Origin: Candidatus Sungiibacteriota bacterium
GTDB taxonomy: Bacteria > Patescibacteriota > Minisyncoccia > Sungbacterales > HO2-52-23
Assembly (NCBI GenBank): GCA_016180435.1
Contig: JACPBG010000007.1
Span: forward strand, 1 to 55,362
DNA length: 55,362 bases
Direction of reading: 5' to 3'
The notes beneath the pieces are model-generated. The model was not told the DNA's origin. It saw nothing but the letters and a program-made list of their open reading frames with translations, and searched no databases. The position numbers and the translations under genes are program-made. Shown in pieces: positions 47,017 to 54,491 of the stretch; position 1 is the first letter of the stretch, and every line of letters starts with the position of its first letter.

Positions 47017-48781
47017 CAATCTCCTGTCTCTCCGGAGCATAAGATGTTTCAAACTCATTGGGGCAGTGATTCTCGCCGTGAAAATGCGTCGCGGTATTTT
47101 CGTATACGGGTGTTTCGGATTTCGTGCTTCGGATTTCAGATTTCCTGCCAGCGCACTGGCAGGTGCGGTGCCAGAGGCGGAGGGGGTTTCTTTGCTTGAT
47201 TCTCTGATAATGACGGCAGTTGGGGCATAAACGGGGCAGGGGCAGGTTCATTTTACGGTAAAACTCCAGTTCGGGTTTGATGATCTTAAAGGCCTGGGTA
47301 CACTGCTCATTACACTTGGAAACTAAGTTTCCAAGTGGCCAATGGTCACATTGGATGATCTCTTTGAGAATAGAATCCTTGACATCCTTAATGTGATCAG
47401 GGATGTCTTCGGTTTTGAGGGTTATCTGATAGTTTCTGGGCTCCGGATCTTTCCAGGCATATCCCTGCTCCAGGGCTTGTTCCTTGGTTAAAGGGAAGTA
47501 TTCCTGGGCTATGGTTTCGTTATATGAGAAGGGAGAGAGTTCGGAAGGGAAGAATTCACCGTATTTGTATATTCTTCCTTTTTTATCTATATATGGCATA
47601 TCGTTCATGTGTTTGATGATCTTAGGGACCAGGGATTCGTATTCTTCTTTGGTGTATTGCTTATTGAGGATGCAGTAGGATTTTGAGCGGAGGCCGATGC
47701 AGGCGAATAAATTGTTGGAATTGTGGCAATCCTCCGACAAGATGACGTCATAACTATACCAAATTTTCACCCCGAAATACGATCTCCTTCCTATTGTGCT
47801 AACTTCCTCATAAAGCAATTCTGAATCCAATCCAGCACCAGTTAAATCCATACTGTCTTTCGCGGCATCAGATATATTGGCGCTATATCTGCAATTTTCC
47901 GCATCTCTGGTCACAAAAAAGCACCGATAACAATTTTTTGAATTACGTATATCATCCCCAATAACATTGATGGAATTTCTTATCATGGCAAACCGATGTG
48001 GGTATTTTAAAACATGATCATTAAATTTTTTCCTAAATCCAATAAAGTTTTTATAACTTCCCAGGTCTAAATCTTTAATCTTTTTTTGATATTCTTCTTT
48101 TGTATGCGGCTTATTAAAAATGTGATAATTTTTATTCCGTAAATTGGTGCAGCCAAAACAATTTGAACAATTCCTACAATCAAATAAAAAATAATCGTCT
48201 TGGGAATTTTCAGCATATCTACTAAAAAGGACTGCAAAGCATTTCGCACAATCCACCGTTTCATAACAAGATTCACTCCATAAAGTTGTTGTAATATCTA
48301 TTGAATCCTTAGAGTGAGCCGCTGCTTTTGCATAACTAACGTTCTCAAGATCATGGCTTCCAAAAACCAAATAAGAACTCTTTACATTAATGGCATAATT
48401 TAAATACTCACTACCAACCGTATTGGTATATGAAAGGCCGGGGCGCGGTACCCGTGCCATCAAGTTTTTAAATTGCTGAAAAAATGATTTTGAGAAATCA
48501 TAATCTGTGCCATAGTCCAGTGGCGACCATTTGTCAGACCACCAGCAGTCGTGACAGTAAATTAGAAAAGGCGATTTTTCGGGATATGCGGAGAATATAT
48601 TCTTGCCGCACATAACACATTTACTCTTATAAAGAGCTCTTTCATTTCTAAAATTCATCCTTCTCACCATCCGGCACTCCGGGCACCAAGTCGGCGGCGG
48701 GACATGAATGCGGTCATAAAATGAGAGATCCTCGGAAGTAATCTCAAAACTCTGTTTACAATTTTGGCATTGGCGTGTCAT
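46997..48781 (-). CDS. large cysteine-rich multi-zinc-ribbon protein
   Basis: A 594-aa cytoplasmic protein with at least eight CxxC-type knuckles: RQCQNCKQSFEI, PTWCPECRMVRR, KCVMCGKNIFS, YCHDCWW, DCRNCSNCFGCTN, RLCPNCRHYQR and CPNEFETSYAPE. Two internal repeats share NYHIFNKPHTKEEYQKK and SYCILNKQYTKEEYESL. I recognise the type as widespread in Patescibacteria, function unknown; annotations linking it to CoA transferases are not supported by sequence. The tail has a repeat-derived stretch (KSEIRSTKSET) and stops in a tandem repeat, so the native C-terminus seems lost. Its place between sufB and sufD is intriguing. Confidence 0.75.
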   Translation of the reverse strand: MTRQCQNCKQSFEITSEDLSFYDRIHVPPPTWCPECRMVRRMNFRNERALYKSKCVMCGKNIFSAYPEKSPFLIYCHDCWWSDKWSPLDYGTDYDFSKSFFQQFKNLMARVPRPGLSYTNTVGSEYLNYAINVKSSYLVFGSHDLENVSYAKAAAHSKDSIDITTTLWSESCYETVDCAKCFAVLFSRYAENSQDDYFLFDCRNCSNCFGCTNLRNKNYHIFNKPHTKEEYQKKIKDLDLGSYKNFIGFRKKFNDHVLKYPHRFAMIRNSINVIGDDIRNSKNCYRCFFVTRDAENCRYSANISDAAKDSMDLTGAGLDSELLYEEVSTIGRRSYFGVKIWYSYDVILSEDCHNSNNLFACIGLRSKSYCILNKQYTKEEYESLVPKIIKHMNDMPYIDKKGRIYKYGEFFPSELSPFSYNETIAQEYFPLTKEQALEQGYAWKDPEPRNYQITLKTEDIPDHIKDVKDSILKEIIQCDHWPLGNLVSKCNEQCTQAFKIIKPELEFYRKMNLPLPRLCPNCRHYQRIKQRNPLRLWHRTCQCAGRKSEIRSTKSETPVYENTATHFHGENHCPNEFETSYAPERQEIDVSPKL

Positions 48782-48931
48782 GTTTTTTCGCTCGCCCTCC
48801 CAAATTTTGCATTACAAAACTTGGGATTTTGGATTCTTTAGTCATTTTATTTAATAGCGCGAAGTGCTACATTAAGCAAACTTACATCACAACAACACAG
48901 ATGAGGGCTTATAAAGATTTTATGCGAGCGA

Positions 48932-49060
48932 GGTTATTTCAATTTCAGACAATGGGAGGACAAAATTGCTTGGTTTTCCGCCTAGGGCGGAAAAATTTTG
49001 TCCGACCCTTAGCGAGCGAGCCGCAGGAGCGAGCGAGTCGTGTCTGAAATTGGAATAACC
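48932..49060 (+). repeat. structured palindromic repeat, family A, copy 4
   Basis: Outer 20-bp arms (48932-48951, 49041-49060; one mismatch). Inside: CAATGGGAG, stem GGACAAAATT (48958-48967)/AATTTTGTCC (48994-49003), invariant GCTTGG, hairpin TTTTCCGCC/GGCGGAAAA, CGACCC, CCGCAGGAGC and GAGTCGTG. Lies between sufB and the cysteine-rich gene. Confidence 0.9.
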
Positions 49061-49080
49061 GAGTGAACAACCGCATAAAA

Positions 49081-50478
49081 TTATCCCACCGCCCCCTCCA
49101 TCTGCAACTCAATCAACCTATTCATCTCAACAGCATAGTCAATGGGAAGATACTTCATAAGCGGCTCAAAAAATCCGGTAACTATCAAGGAGGATGCTTC
49201 AATTTCCGAAAGTCCGCGGGATCGCAGATAAAATAATTCTTTTTCGCCAAGTTTGGACACCCGCGCCTCATGCTCCACCCGAACCTGCTCTTCGTCAATT
49301 TTTTGCGTAGGATAAGTGTCGGCGCGTGATTCCGGATCAAGGATCAGGGCATCGCATCGCACGGATAGCCGCGAGTTTTTGGCGCCGCGCACTACGCGCG
49401 ACATGCCGCGGTATGAAGTTTTACCTCCGCCAAACGATACGGATTTAGATATAACGTTAGAAATAGTATCCGGCGCTATATGAATCATTTTGGCTCCGGC
49501 ATCCTGACTTTGACCGGATCCGGCAAGCGCGATTGAAAGCGTATCGGCCCGCGCTCCGCGTCCTGCCAAAATTACCGACGGATATTTCATAGTAACTTTA
49601 GAACCCAGATTGCAATCAATCCATTCCACAAATGCGCCTTCCTCGGCACGCGCGCGCTTGGTAACCAAATTATAAACATTTTTTGACCAATTTTGAACCG
49701 TGATATAACGGACTCTTGAATGCGGATGCGCAATAATTTCAACCACTGCCGCATGCAAAGAATCAGTAGAGTATATGGGGGCAGTGCACCCCTCTAAATA
49801 TGTAAGCTCACTTCCTTCATCCGCGATTATCAAAGTCCGCTCAAATTGCCCGAAATTTTCCGAATTTATGCGAAAATAGGCCTGAAGCGGCATTTCAACT
49901 TTTACGTCCTTGGGCACATAAATAAATGACCCGCCGGACCATACCGCGGAATTTAGCGCCGCCAGTTTATTATCTCCGACCGGAATTACTGTTCCGAAAT
50001 ATTTTCGGAAAATTTCCGGATATTCGCGAAGAGCGGTGTCGGTGTCGCAAAAAATCACGCCTTTGCGCGCAAGATTGTCGCGGATCGCATGGTAAATCAC
50101 ATCCGAATCATACTGCGCCGCCGCACCCGCAAAAAATTTACGCTCCGCTTCCGGCACGCCGATTTTCTCAAACGTATTTTTAATTTCCACGGGAACATCG
50201 TCCCAGTTATTCGCTTTTTTATCCCAGGGCCGGATATAATAAATTATTTTTGATAAATCTATTCCCGAAAGATCCGCTCCCCAAGTTGGCATCGGCTTTG
50301 CTTCAAAAACTTTCAACGCATCCAGCCGAAAACGCCGCATCCACTCGGGCTCGTTTTTAATGCGGGACATTTCTTCAGCCGTTTCTCGTGATAAACCCGG
50401 GGTCGCCGCATATACGGATTTATGTTCATCCCGAAATCCGTAACGATATTCAACTGGTAATGGATTTTGCGATTTCAT
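49081..50478 (-). CDS. sufB: Fe-S cluster assembly protein SufB
   Basis: A 465-aa core of the SufBCD scaffold, where clusters are built. YRYGFRDEHKSVYAATPGLS, GSFIYVPKDVKVEMPLQAYF, YLEGCTAPIYSTDSLHAAVV, SVSFGGGKTSYRGMSRVV and RVEHEARVSKLGEKELFYLR are family blocks. Length is normal. sufC follows upstream on the same strand (transcribed before sufB), separated by a + strand single-gene unit. Confidence 0.96.
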   Translation of the reverse strand: MKSQNPLPVEYRYGFRDEHKSVYAATPGLSRETAEEMSRIKNEPEWMRRFRLDALKVFEAKPMPTWGADLSGIDLSKIIYYIRPWDKKANNWDDVPVEIKNTFEKIGVPEAERKFFAGAAAQYDSDVIYHAIRDNLARKGVIFCDTDTALREYPEIFRKYFGTVIPVGDNKLAALNSAVWSGGSFIYVPKDVKVEMPLQAYFRINSENFGQFERTLIIADEGSELTYLEGCTAPIYSTDSLHAAVVEIIAHPHSRVRYITVQNWSKNVYNLVTKRARAEEGAFVEWIDCNLGSKVTMKYPSVILAGRGARADTLSIALAGSGQSQDAGAKMIHIAPDTISNVISKSVSFGGGKTSYRGMSRVVRGAKNSRLSVRCDALILDPESRADTYPTQKIDEEQVRVEHEARVSKLGEKELFYLRSRGLSEIEASSLIVTGFFEPLMKYLPIDYAVEMNRLIELQMEGAVG

Positions 50479-50488
50479 ACTTATTGAT

Positions 50489-50526
50489 CCATGACACTTC
50501 TACACTTTTGATACTGTCACATAGGG
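50489..50526. repeat. cassette-flanking hairpin motif, copy 1
   Basis: CCATGACACTT...ACTTTTGATACTGTCAC. Five copies of this ~38-bp motif (50489, 50948, 51805, 52182, 52606) share CCRTGRYACTT, a TTATACTT-like centre and TGYC near the end, and border three single-gene units. Confidence 0.55.
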
Positions 50527-50667
50527 ATTTTTATTGTTTTAAGCCGTTTTTCAATTTTTGCATCTACTAAATTGGCTTGATTATCGAAACTGTCATGCGG
50601 ATAAAAAAATTGACAATTTATTCATTCTATGCTAATCTTTTTCCTGAAACTAGAAAGGAGATGCGCC

Positions 50668-50904
50668 ATGCGTTGTCATTATTGTCGATGGGGTCCCGGT
50701 AAACACAACCCCAACTGCCCCATGTCAGCGCCGAACGATTCCGAACGCCGTGCACAATGGAGCCGCGGTCAATCCGACGGACGCCACGGACAACCGTCGG
50801 CCTCCAATAATCCTGTCTACTCTCTGGGTTACAACCAAGGAGTGGTCGCCTTGGAGGAGGCCGAAAACGGCTTTGATCCGGTGCACGAAGGCAGGCAGTG
50901 GTAA
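50668..50904 (+). CDS. small Cys/His protein in a cassette-like unit
   Basis: A 78-aa hydrophilic protein (MRCHYCRWGPGKHNPNCPMS...) whose N-terminus has C-x2-C, H and C, a likely zinc knuckle; the rest is low in hydrophobics (SQGQSDGRHGQPS-like). AAAGGAG precedes the ATG, TTGACA lies at about 50609, and a terminator follows. It sits on the + strand between the minus-strand sufC and sufB, flanked by hairpin motifs at 50489 and 50948. Family not recognised. Confidence 0.6.
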   Translation: MRCHYCRWGPGKHNPNCPMSAPNDSERRAQWSRGQSDGRHGQPSASNNPVYSLGYNQGVVALEEAENGFDPVHEGRQW

Positions 50905-50916
50905 TCTCTCGTTTCG

Positions 50917-50943
50917 GTCAGGTCGTTGACCTGGCCTTTTTTA
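50917..50943 (+). terminator. terminator of the 50668 gene
   Basis: CAGGTC, loop GTT, GACCTG, then GCCTTTTTTATT. Confidence 0.8.
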
Positions 50944-50947
50944 TTCC

Positions 50948-50986
50948 TCATTGCCCGTGGTACTTTTTATACTTGTTTCCTATGCC
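50948..50986. repeat. cassette-flanking hairpin motif, copy 2
   Basis: CCGTGGTACTTTTTATACTT then GTTTCCTATGCCACGG: the ends CCGTGG/CCACGG pair. It overlaps the last codons and the stop of sufC. Confidence 0.6.
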
Positions 50987-51732
50987 ACGGAAGCGATTTC
51001 TGCCAAATTACTACTGCTAGAATATATGCCATATCCGCTTCTCTCAATAGATGCGACAATATCCGGACCGCCTGACACCGCAACCCGCCCCCCCATCAAC
51101 ACGTGAATTTTATGCGGGACAATCCGCGAAAATAACCGTGGAGCGTGACTGATCAAAAGCACCCCCGCCCCTTCAGCTGCAGCATTTTTTATGATATTGG
51201 CAACGGCCTGTAGCGAATCAACATCAAGTCCCGAATCAATCTCGTCAAAAATCGCGAATTTGGGACTTCGCGCCAAAAACTGCAAAATTTCCGATTTTTT
51301 CTTTTCCCCGCCTGAAAATCCTTCGTTCAAAAATCTTTGCAAAAAAGAATTCTGAAGACCGAGTCGAGAAATTAACGCCTCCTGATTAGTGATTTCTGCT
51401 TCTTGCTTCTCCGCCGCTATGGTTTTAAAAAATATATTCATTGAAACTCCACCGACTTCCGGCGGCTCCTGAAACGACAAAAAAAGTCCGGCTCGGGCGC
51501 GCTCCTCCGGCGGCAACAAAAGTAAATCCGTACCGCCAAGTAAAATTTTCCCGCCGGTGACTTTATATTCCGGATGCCCGGCAACCGCGTAGGCCAGCGA
51601 GCTTTTCCCGGAGCCATTCGGCCCCATCAGCGCATGAATTTCTCCAGCGCGTATCTCTAAATTCACGTCTTTTACGACTTCTTTATTTCCCACCGCAACC
51701 GTAAGATTTTTTATTATTAGCGAGTGTTCCAT
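50980..51732 (-). CDS. sufC: SufC ABC-type ATPase
   Basis: A 250-aa ABC ATPase that powers SufBCD. GPNGSGKSS (Walker A), FLSFQEPPEVGGV (Q-loop), FSGGEKKKSEI (signature), KFAIFDEIDSGLD (Walker B plus D-loop) and LISHAPRLF (H-loop) are all present. ATG at 51732 (MEHSLIIKNL) is preferred; 51753 is possible. The stop codon lies within a copy of the cassette hairpin motif. Confidence 0.96.
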   Translation of the reverse strand: MEHSLIIKNLTVAVGNKEVVKDVNLEIRAGEIHALMGPNGSGKSSLAYAVAGHPEYKVTGGKILLGGTDLLLLPPEERARAGLFLSFQEPPEVGGVSMNIFFKTIAAEKQEAEITNQEALISRLGLQNSFLQRFLNEGFSGGEKKKSEILQFLARSPKFAIFDEIDSGLDVDSLQAVANIIKNAAAEGAGVLLISHAPRLFSRIVPHKIHVLMGGRVAVSGGPDIVASIERSGYGIYSSSSNLAEIASVA

Positions 51733-51804
51733 AATATTTTTTATTTCTTCCACACAACATCCTTACATTCTCAAGTTTGTAAGTATGTTCCTGGCACGTA
51801 TTTC

Positions 51805-51842
51805 CCATGACACTTTTGTTACTTCAACGGTGTCCCTTGGAG
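51805..51842. repeat. cassette-flanking hairpin motif, copy 3
   Basis: CCATGACACTTTTGTTACTT then CAACGGTGTCCCTTGGAG, with GACAC/GTGTC pairing, followed after a few nt by a TTGACT -35 box. Confidence 0.6.
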
Positions 51843-51913
51843 GCTATTGACTTACATCGGCTATTTGCTATCCTAATCTCAGAACCTTGAACCTTTCGAT
51901 TCGGAGGAAACTG

Positions 51914-52132
51914 ATGAAGAAATACTTTGCTTGGGTCGCTTTTGTGTTTGGCGTAATCAATCTGTCTCGATTTATCGCCAAATTGATCGTTGATCCAAAA
52001 TCTTTGCCCCCGACGCTTTTTACAGTCCTGAACGGGCAGACAACTTTAGAAAATATCGTTGGCGTTCTCTTTTCATTCTTTCTATGGGGCCTCTTCAGTT
52101 TTTCCTTTTATCTCTGGTGGCGCTGGAAGTAA
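51914..52132 (+). CDS. small membrane protein in a cassette-like unit
   Basis: A 72-aa protein with two membrane helices (YFAWVAFVFGVINLSRFIAKL and IVGVLFSFFLWGLFSFSFYLW). TTGACT (51847-51852) and TATCCT form a promoter; GGAGGA precedes the ATG at 51914; a GAGCC/GGCTC terminator (52144-52168) follows. Flanked by hairpin motifs at 51805 and 52182. Family not recognised. Confidence 0.6.
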   Translation: MKKYFAWVAFVFGVINLSRFIAKLIVDPKSLPPTLFTVLNGQTTLENIVGVLFSFFLWGLFSFSFYLWWRWK

Positions 52133-52143
52133 CCTTCATTGTT

Positions 52144-52170
52144 CGAGCCGTTTCTATGGCTCTTTTCTTT
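52144..52170 (+). terminator. terminator of the 51914 gene
   Basis: GAGCC, loop GTTTCTAT, GGCTC, then TTTTCTTT. Confidence 0.7.
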
Positions 52171-52181
52171 GCCTCTACGAA

Positions 52182-52219
52182 CCGTGGCACTTCTTATACT
52201 TCAACGGTGTCCCGTGGAG
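52182..52219. repeat. cassette-flanking hairpin motif, copy 4
   Basis: CCGTGGCACTTCTTATACTT then CAACGGTGTCCCGTGGAG; 33 of its positions match copy 3, including the following CTATTGAC that starts the next promoter (TTGACA at 52224-52229). Confidence 0.65.
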
Positions 52220-52287
52220 ACTATTGACAATACCCGAAGAAATTTCTATATTAGGCACAGCACATTCCAATACTACGGAGGCACAAC

Positions 52288-52575
52288 ATGATGAAGACTT
52301 TTTCAAAGGGATCCGGGATACTCGTGGCTGTTATAACTTCTTTTATCCTCTTTATTGGCCTTGTAGCCTCAACCGATTTATATCTTTCAAAACTAACTGT
52401 TGATCTTCTATACTCCTGGGGCCTGATAACTGTTTGGGGACATTCAATCTTTGGCTTTATTCTCTTTCTTCTGCTAATCTTGCCGTCATACTTCTTTTGG
52501 CTTGGGGTCATCGTTGTTTCGTACTCTTTCGCATGCGAAAAGTTCAATATTCCTCTCAAGTATTCAATCCTCTAA
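52288..52575 (+). CDS. small membrane protein in a cassette-like unit
   Basis: A 95-aa protein with two or three membrane helices (ILVAVITSFILFIGLVASTDLY, HSIFGFILFLLLILPSYFFW, LGVIVVSYSFACEKF). TTGACA (52224) and TATATT upstream, GGAGG before ATGATG, terminator CCATGG/CCATGG with T-rich tail after. Flanked by motifs at 52182 and 52606. Not related in sequence to the 51914 product beyond hydrophobicity. Confidence 0.6.
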   Translation: MMKTFSKGSGILVAVITSFILFIGLVASTDLYLSKLTVDLLYSWGLITVWGHSIFGFILFLLLILPSYFFWLGVIVVSYSFACEKFNIPLKYSIL

Positions 52576-52591
52576 ACCAAATCTGATCCTT

Positions 52592-52620
52592 GCCATGGCT
52601 CTACACACCATGGCACCTTT
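52592..52620 (+). terminator. terminator of the 52288 gene
   Basis: TGCCATGG, loop CTCTACACA, CCATGGCA, then CCTTTTATATTT. It merges with hairpin motif copy 5. Confidence 0.7.
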
Positions 52621-52644
52621 TATATTTCTTACCTATGCCGCAGA
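52606..52644. repeat. cassette-flanking hairpin motif, copy 5
   Basis: CCATGGCACCTTTTATATTT then CTTACCTATGCCGCAGAAG. Very similar to copy 2, and like it covers the last codons and stop of the neighbouring minus-strand gene (here iscS). Confidence 0.6.
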
Positions 52645-53879
52645 AGATTCACCACTTCTGCAAGCGACTTTAATGTATAATCCAAGTCCTTTTTTGTTAT
52701 TGCGCGGCCGAATGAAAAACGTAAAGAACCAAGCGCGTATTCGCGGCTTCTTCCCAGCGCCAATATCACATGCGACGGCTCAATGGAAACCGAGGAACAT
52801 GCGGATCCGGTAGATATGGCAATTCCTTTTTCATCCAAATAAAGCACTGCCGCATCTCCTTCAACACCAGAAATTGAGATATTCACGTTATTCGGAAGAC
52901 GTTTTTCGGGATCGCCGTTTAATACCGCATCCGGAATCAATTTTAAAACCTCGCGGACAAAATAATCACGAAGTTTCTCAAGCCGAGCGCCCTCCTTTTC
53001 TTTCATTTCTTGCGCTATTTCCAGGGCCTTGGCAAATCCGACAATTCCGGCAACATTTTCGGTGCCGGAACGAAGATTCTGCTCCTGTCCTCCGCCATAA
53101 ATTATCGGCTCAAGTTTTACGCCAGATCGCACATATAACGCCCCGACCCCCTTGGGTCCGTAGATCTTGGATCCGTTCACGCTCATCAAATCTACGCCGA
53201 GTTTCTCAACATTCAAATCCGAATATCCGGCGGCTTGGCAAGCATCAACGTGAAAAACTGGAAGCATGAATAACGAATTATGAATTATGGGTTTTTCTTG
53301 TTTTCCTAATTCCTTATTCCTAATTCCTACTTCACGACGAAAATCTTTGATGATTTTAGAAATTTCCACAATCGGCTCAATCGTGCCGATTTCATTATTC
53401 GCATACATCACAGACACCAAAATCGTATCAGGACGCAAAGCGGCTTTTAATTTTTTAGGATCAACCCAACCATTTTTATCAACACCCAAATAAGTTATCT
53501 CAAGACCCTCTTTTTCAAGCACCTGTACCGAATTAAGAACCGCATGATGCTCAATTTTTGTTGTTATCAGATGTCCGTGCTCTATTCCAATGTTCTTAAG
53601 AACATTGGAATAGAAATGCGCCGTGCCCAAAATGGCGAGATTTATAGATTCGGTTCCGCTACCGGTAAATATAATTTCCGAGGAACGGCAATGAAAAACC
53701 CGCGCAACTGTTTTTCGCGCATCCTCCAACGCAACTTTGGCCGCACGCCCCAACGAGTGAATACTTGAAGGATTACCAAAATCATCCGTCAAATATGGCT
53801 CCATGGCTTTTTTTACCAAAGGATCAAGCGGGGTAGTGGCGGCATAATCCAAATAAATTTTCTTGACTTTTTGATTCAT
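52629..53879 (-). CDS. iscS: cysteine desulfurase IscS/NifS type
   Basis: A 416-aa group I cysteine desulfurase. IYLDYAATTPLDPLVKKAME, TESINLAILG, TTKIEHHAVLNS, FHVDACQAAGYSDLNV, SVNGSKIYGPKGVGALYV (Lys), QEQNLRSGTENVAGIVGFAK and STGSACSSVSIEPSHV (catalytic Cys) are present. Two in-frame insertions are apparent: FYSNVLKNIGIE from a 32-bp perfect palindrome (53582-53613), and RREVGIRNKELGKQEKP plus IIHNSLFMLP from an AT-rich repeat (about 53262-53340). Second desulfurase besides SufS; it stands near the Rrf2-type regulator gene. Confidence 0.95.
   Translation of the reverse strand: MNQKVKKIYLDYAATTPLDPLVKKAMEPYLTDDFGNPSSIHSLGRAAKVALEDARKTVARVFHCRSSEIIFTGSGTESINLAILGTAHFYSNVLKNIGIEHGHLITTKIEHHAVLNSVQVLEKEGLEITYLGVDKNGWVDPKKLKAALRPDTILVSVMYANNEIGTIEPIVEISKIIKDFRREVGIRNKELGKQEKPIIHNSLFMLPVFHVDACQAAGYSDLNVEKLGVDLMSVNGSKIYGPKGVGALYVRSGVKLEPIIYGGGQEQNLRSGTENVAGIVGFAKALEIAQEMKEKEGARLEKLRDYFVREVLKLIPDAVLNGDPEKRLPNNVNISISGVEGDAAVLYLDEKGIAISTGSACSSVSIEPSHVILALGRSREYALGSLRFSFGRAITKKDLDYTLKSLAEVVNLLRHR
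53262..53340. repeat. AT-rich repeat inside iscS
   Basis: CGAATTATGAATTATGGG and CCTAATTCCTTATTCCTAAT blocks, read in frame by iscS as about 26 residues absent from other IscS just before the FHVDACQ motif. Confidence 0.6.
53582..53613. repeat. perfect 32-bp palindrome inside iscS
   Basis: CTATTCCAATGTTCTT followed by its exact complement, no loop. Translated in frame as part of FYSNVLKNIGIE. Confidence 0.9.
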
Positions 53880-53917
53880 AATATTAAACTTGCTATAGAA
53901 CCATAAACGGATAAATT

Positions 53918-54112
53918 ATGACCGCTGGCCTTTTACTTTTTTTCGGATTTTTATCTGCATTATTTGCAGCAGTATACATCAAAGCTCATGTCTATCGAAG
54001 GATTAAACTGAGGATTGTCACAAATGATGATATATTACTTACTATCATCATCTTACTTACCCCGGTGGTTTTATTTCTCGGAGGCATTGCAGCTAAACTC
54101 GTATTAGGGTAA
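53918..54112 (+). CDS. small two-helix membrane protein
   Basis: A 64-aa protein (MTAGLLLFFGFLSALFAAVY...DDILLTIIILLTPVVLFLGG) with two membrane helices. Divergent from iscS and overlapping the 3' end of the Rrf2-type gene by 20 nt on the opposite strand. No Shine-Dalgarno site is visible. Existence as a gene is moderately supported by its clean membrane topology. Function unknown. Confidence 0.45.
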   Translation: MTAGLLLFFGFLSALFAAVYIKAHVYRRIKLRIVTNDDILLTIIILLTPVVLFLGGIAAKLVLG

Positions 54113-54404
54113 CCAACCCCTTTTTTATTTTCCTCATTACCGGACATATCTCATATGGCCGTTCAAAAAAATTGATAATATCCGCCACGGTTATTGCTTC
54201 TCCTTTTTTTGAAATCCGATATCCTCCTCCCCGGCCTTTTTGCGATTCAATCCATCCGGCGCGTTTCAATTCCTGCGCAACTTTTTCAAGGAAAGCCGGG
54301 GGCAGATTAAATTCACGCGCCACAGCTTTAACATCCGTGGGTTTATCTCCAGCATTTTTCAGCCGTTCTATCAAAATTATGGAATAATCAATCTTTTTCC
54401 TCAT
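54093..54404 (-). CDS. Rrf2-family transcriptional regulator (IscR/SufR-like)
   Basis: A 103-aa winged helix protein: YSIILIERLKNAGDKPTDVK, REFNLPPAFLEKVAQELKRA (recognition helix region) and GWIESQKGRGGGYRISKKG (wing) are typical Rrf2. The C-terminus is short and keeps only one Cys (YEICPV), so the three-Cys Fe-S site of IscR is missing; it may still bind a ligand through fewer Cys or act as an apo-repressor. Its place before iscS and the suf genes suggests it controls them. Confidence 0.88.
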   Translation of the reverse strand: MRKKIDYSIILIERLKNAGDKPTDVKAVAREFNLPPAFLEKVAQELKRAGWIESQKGRGGGYRISKKGEAITVADIINFFERPYEICPVMRKIKKGLVTLIRV

Positions 54405-54411
54405 AAAAATA

Positions 54412-54438
54412 AATCGGATATATGTAATCCGATTATAA
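54412..54438 (-). promoter_or_regulatory. inverted-repeat operator overlapping the Rrf2 gene promoter
   Basis: AATCGGAT (54412-54419) and ATCCGATT (54427-54434), 7-nt spacer, perfect 8-bp arms. On the minus strand TATAAT (54438-54433) overlaps one arm, so a bound dimer would block transcription. Probable autoregulation by the Rrf2 protein. Confidence 0.55.
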
Positions 54439-54463
54439 TTCTTTACAAAATATGGGTCAAATC

Positions 54464-54491
54464 CACTATAAGGGTTTCACCTCTATAGTGA
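54464..54491. repeat. inverted repeat at the end of the DedA gene
   Basis: CACTATA and TATAGTG arms around AGGGTTTCACCTC. It overlaps the stop of the DedA gene at 54483. It could be a terminator without a U-tract, or a second operator. Confidence 0.4.

Noticed and set aside
50489-52644. Classical integron
   Set aside because: No integrase gene and no GTTRRRY core sites are visible; only the cassette-like layout is kept as a finding.
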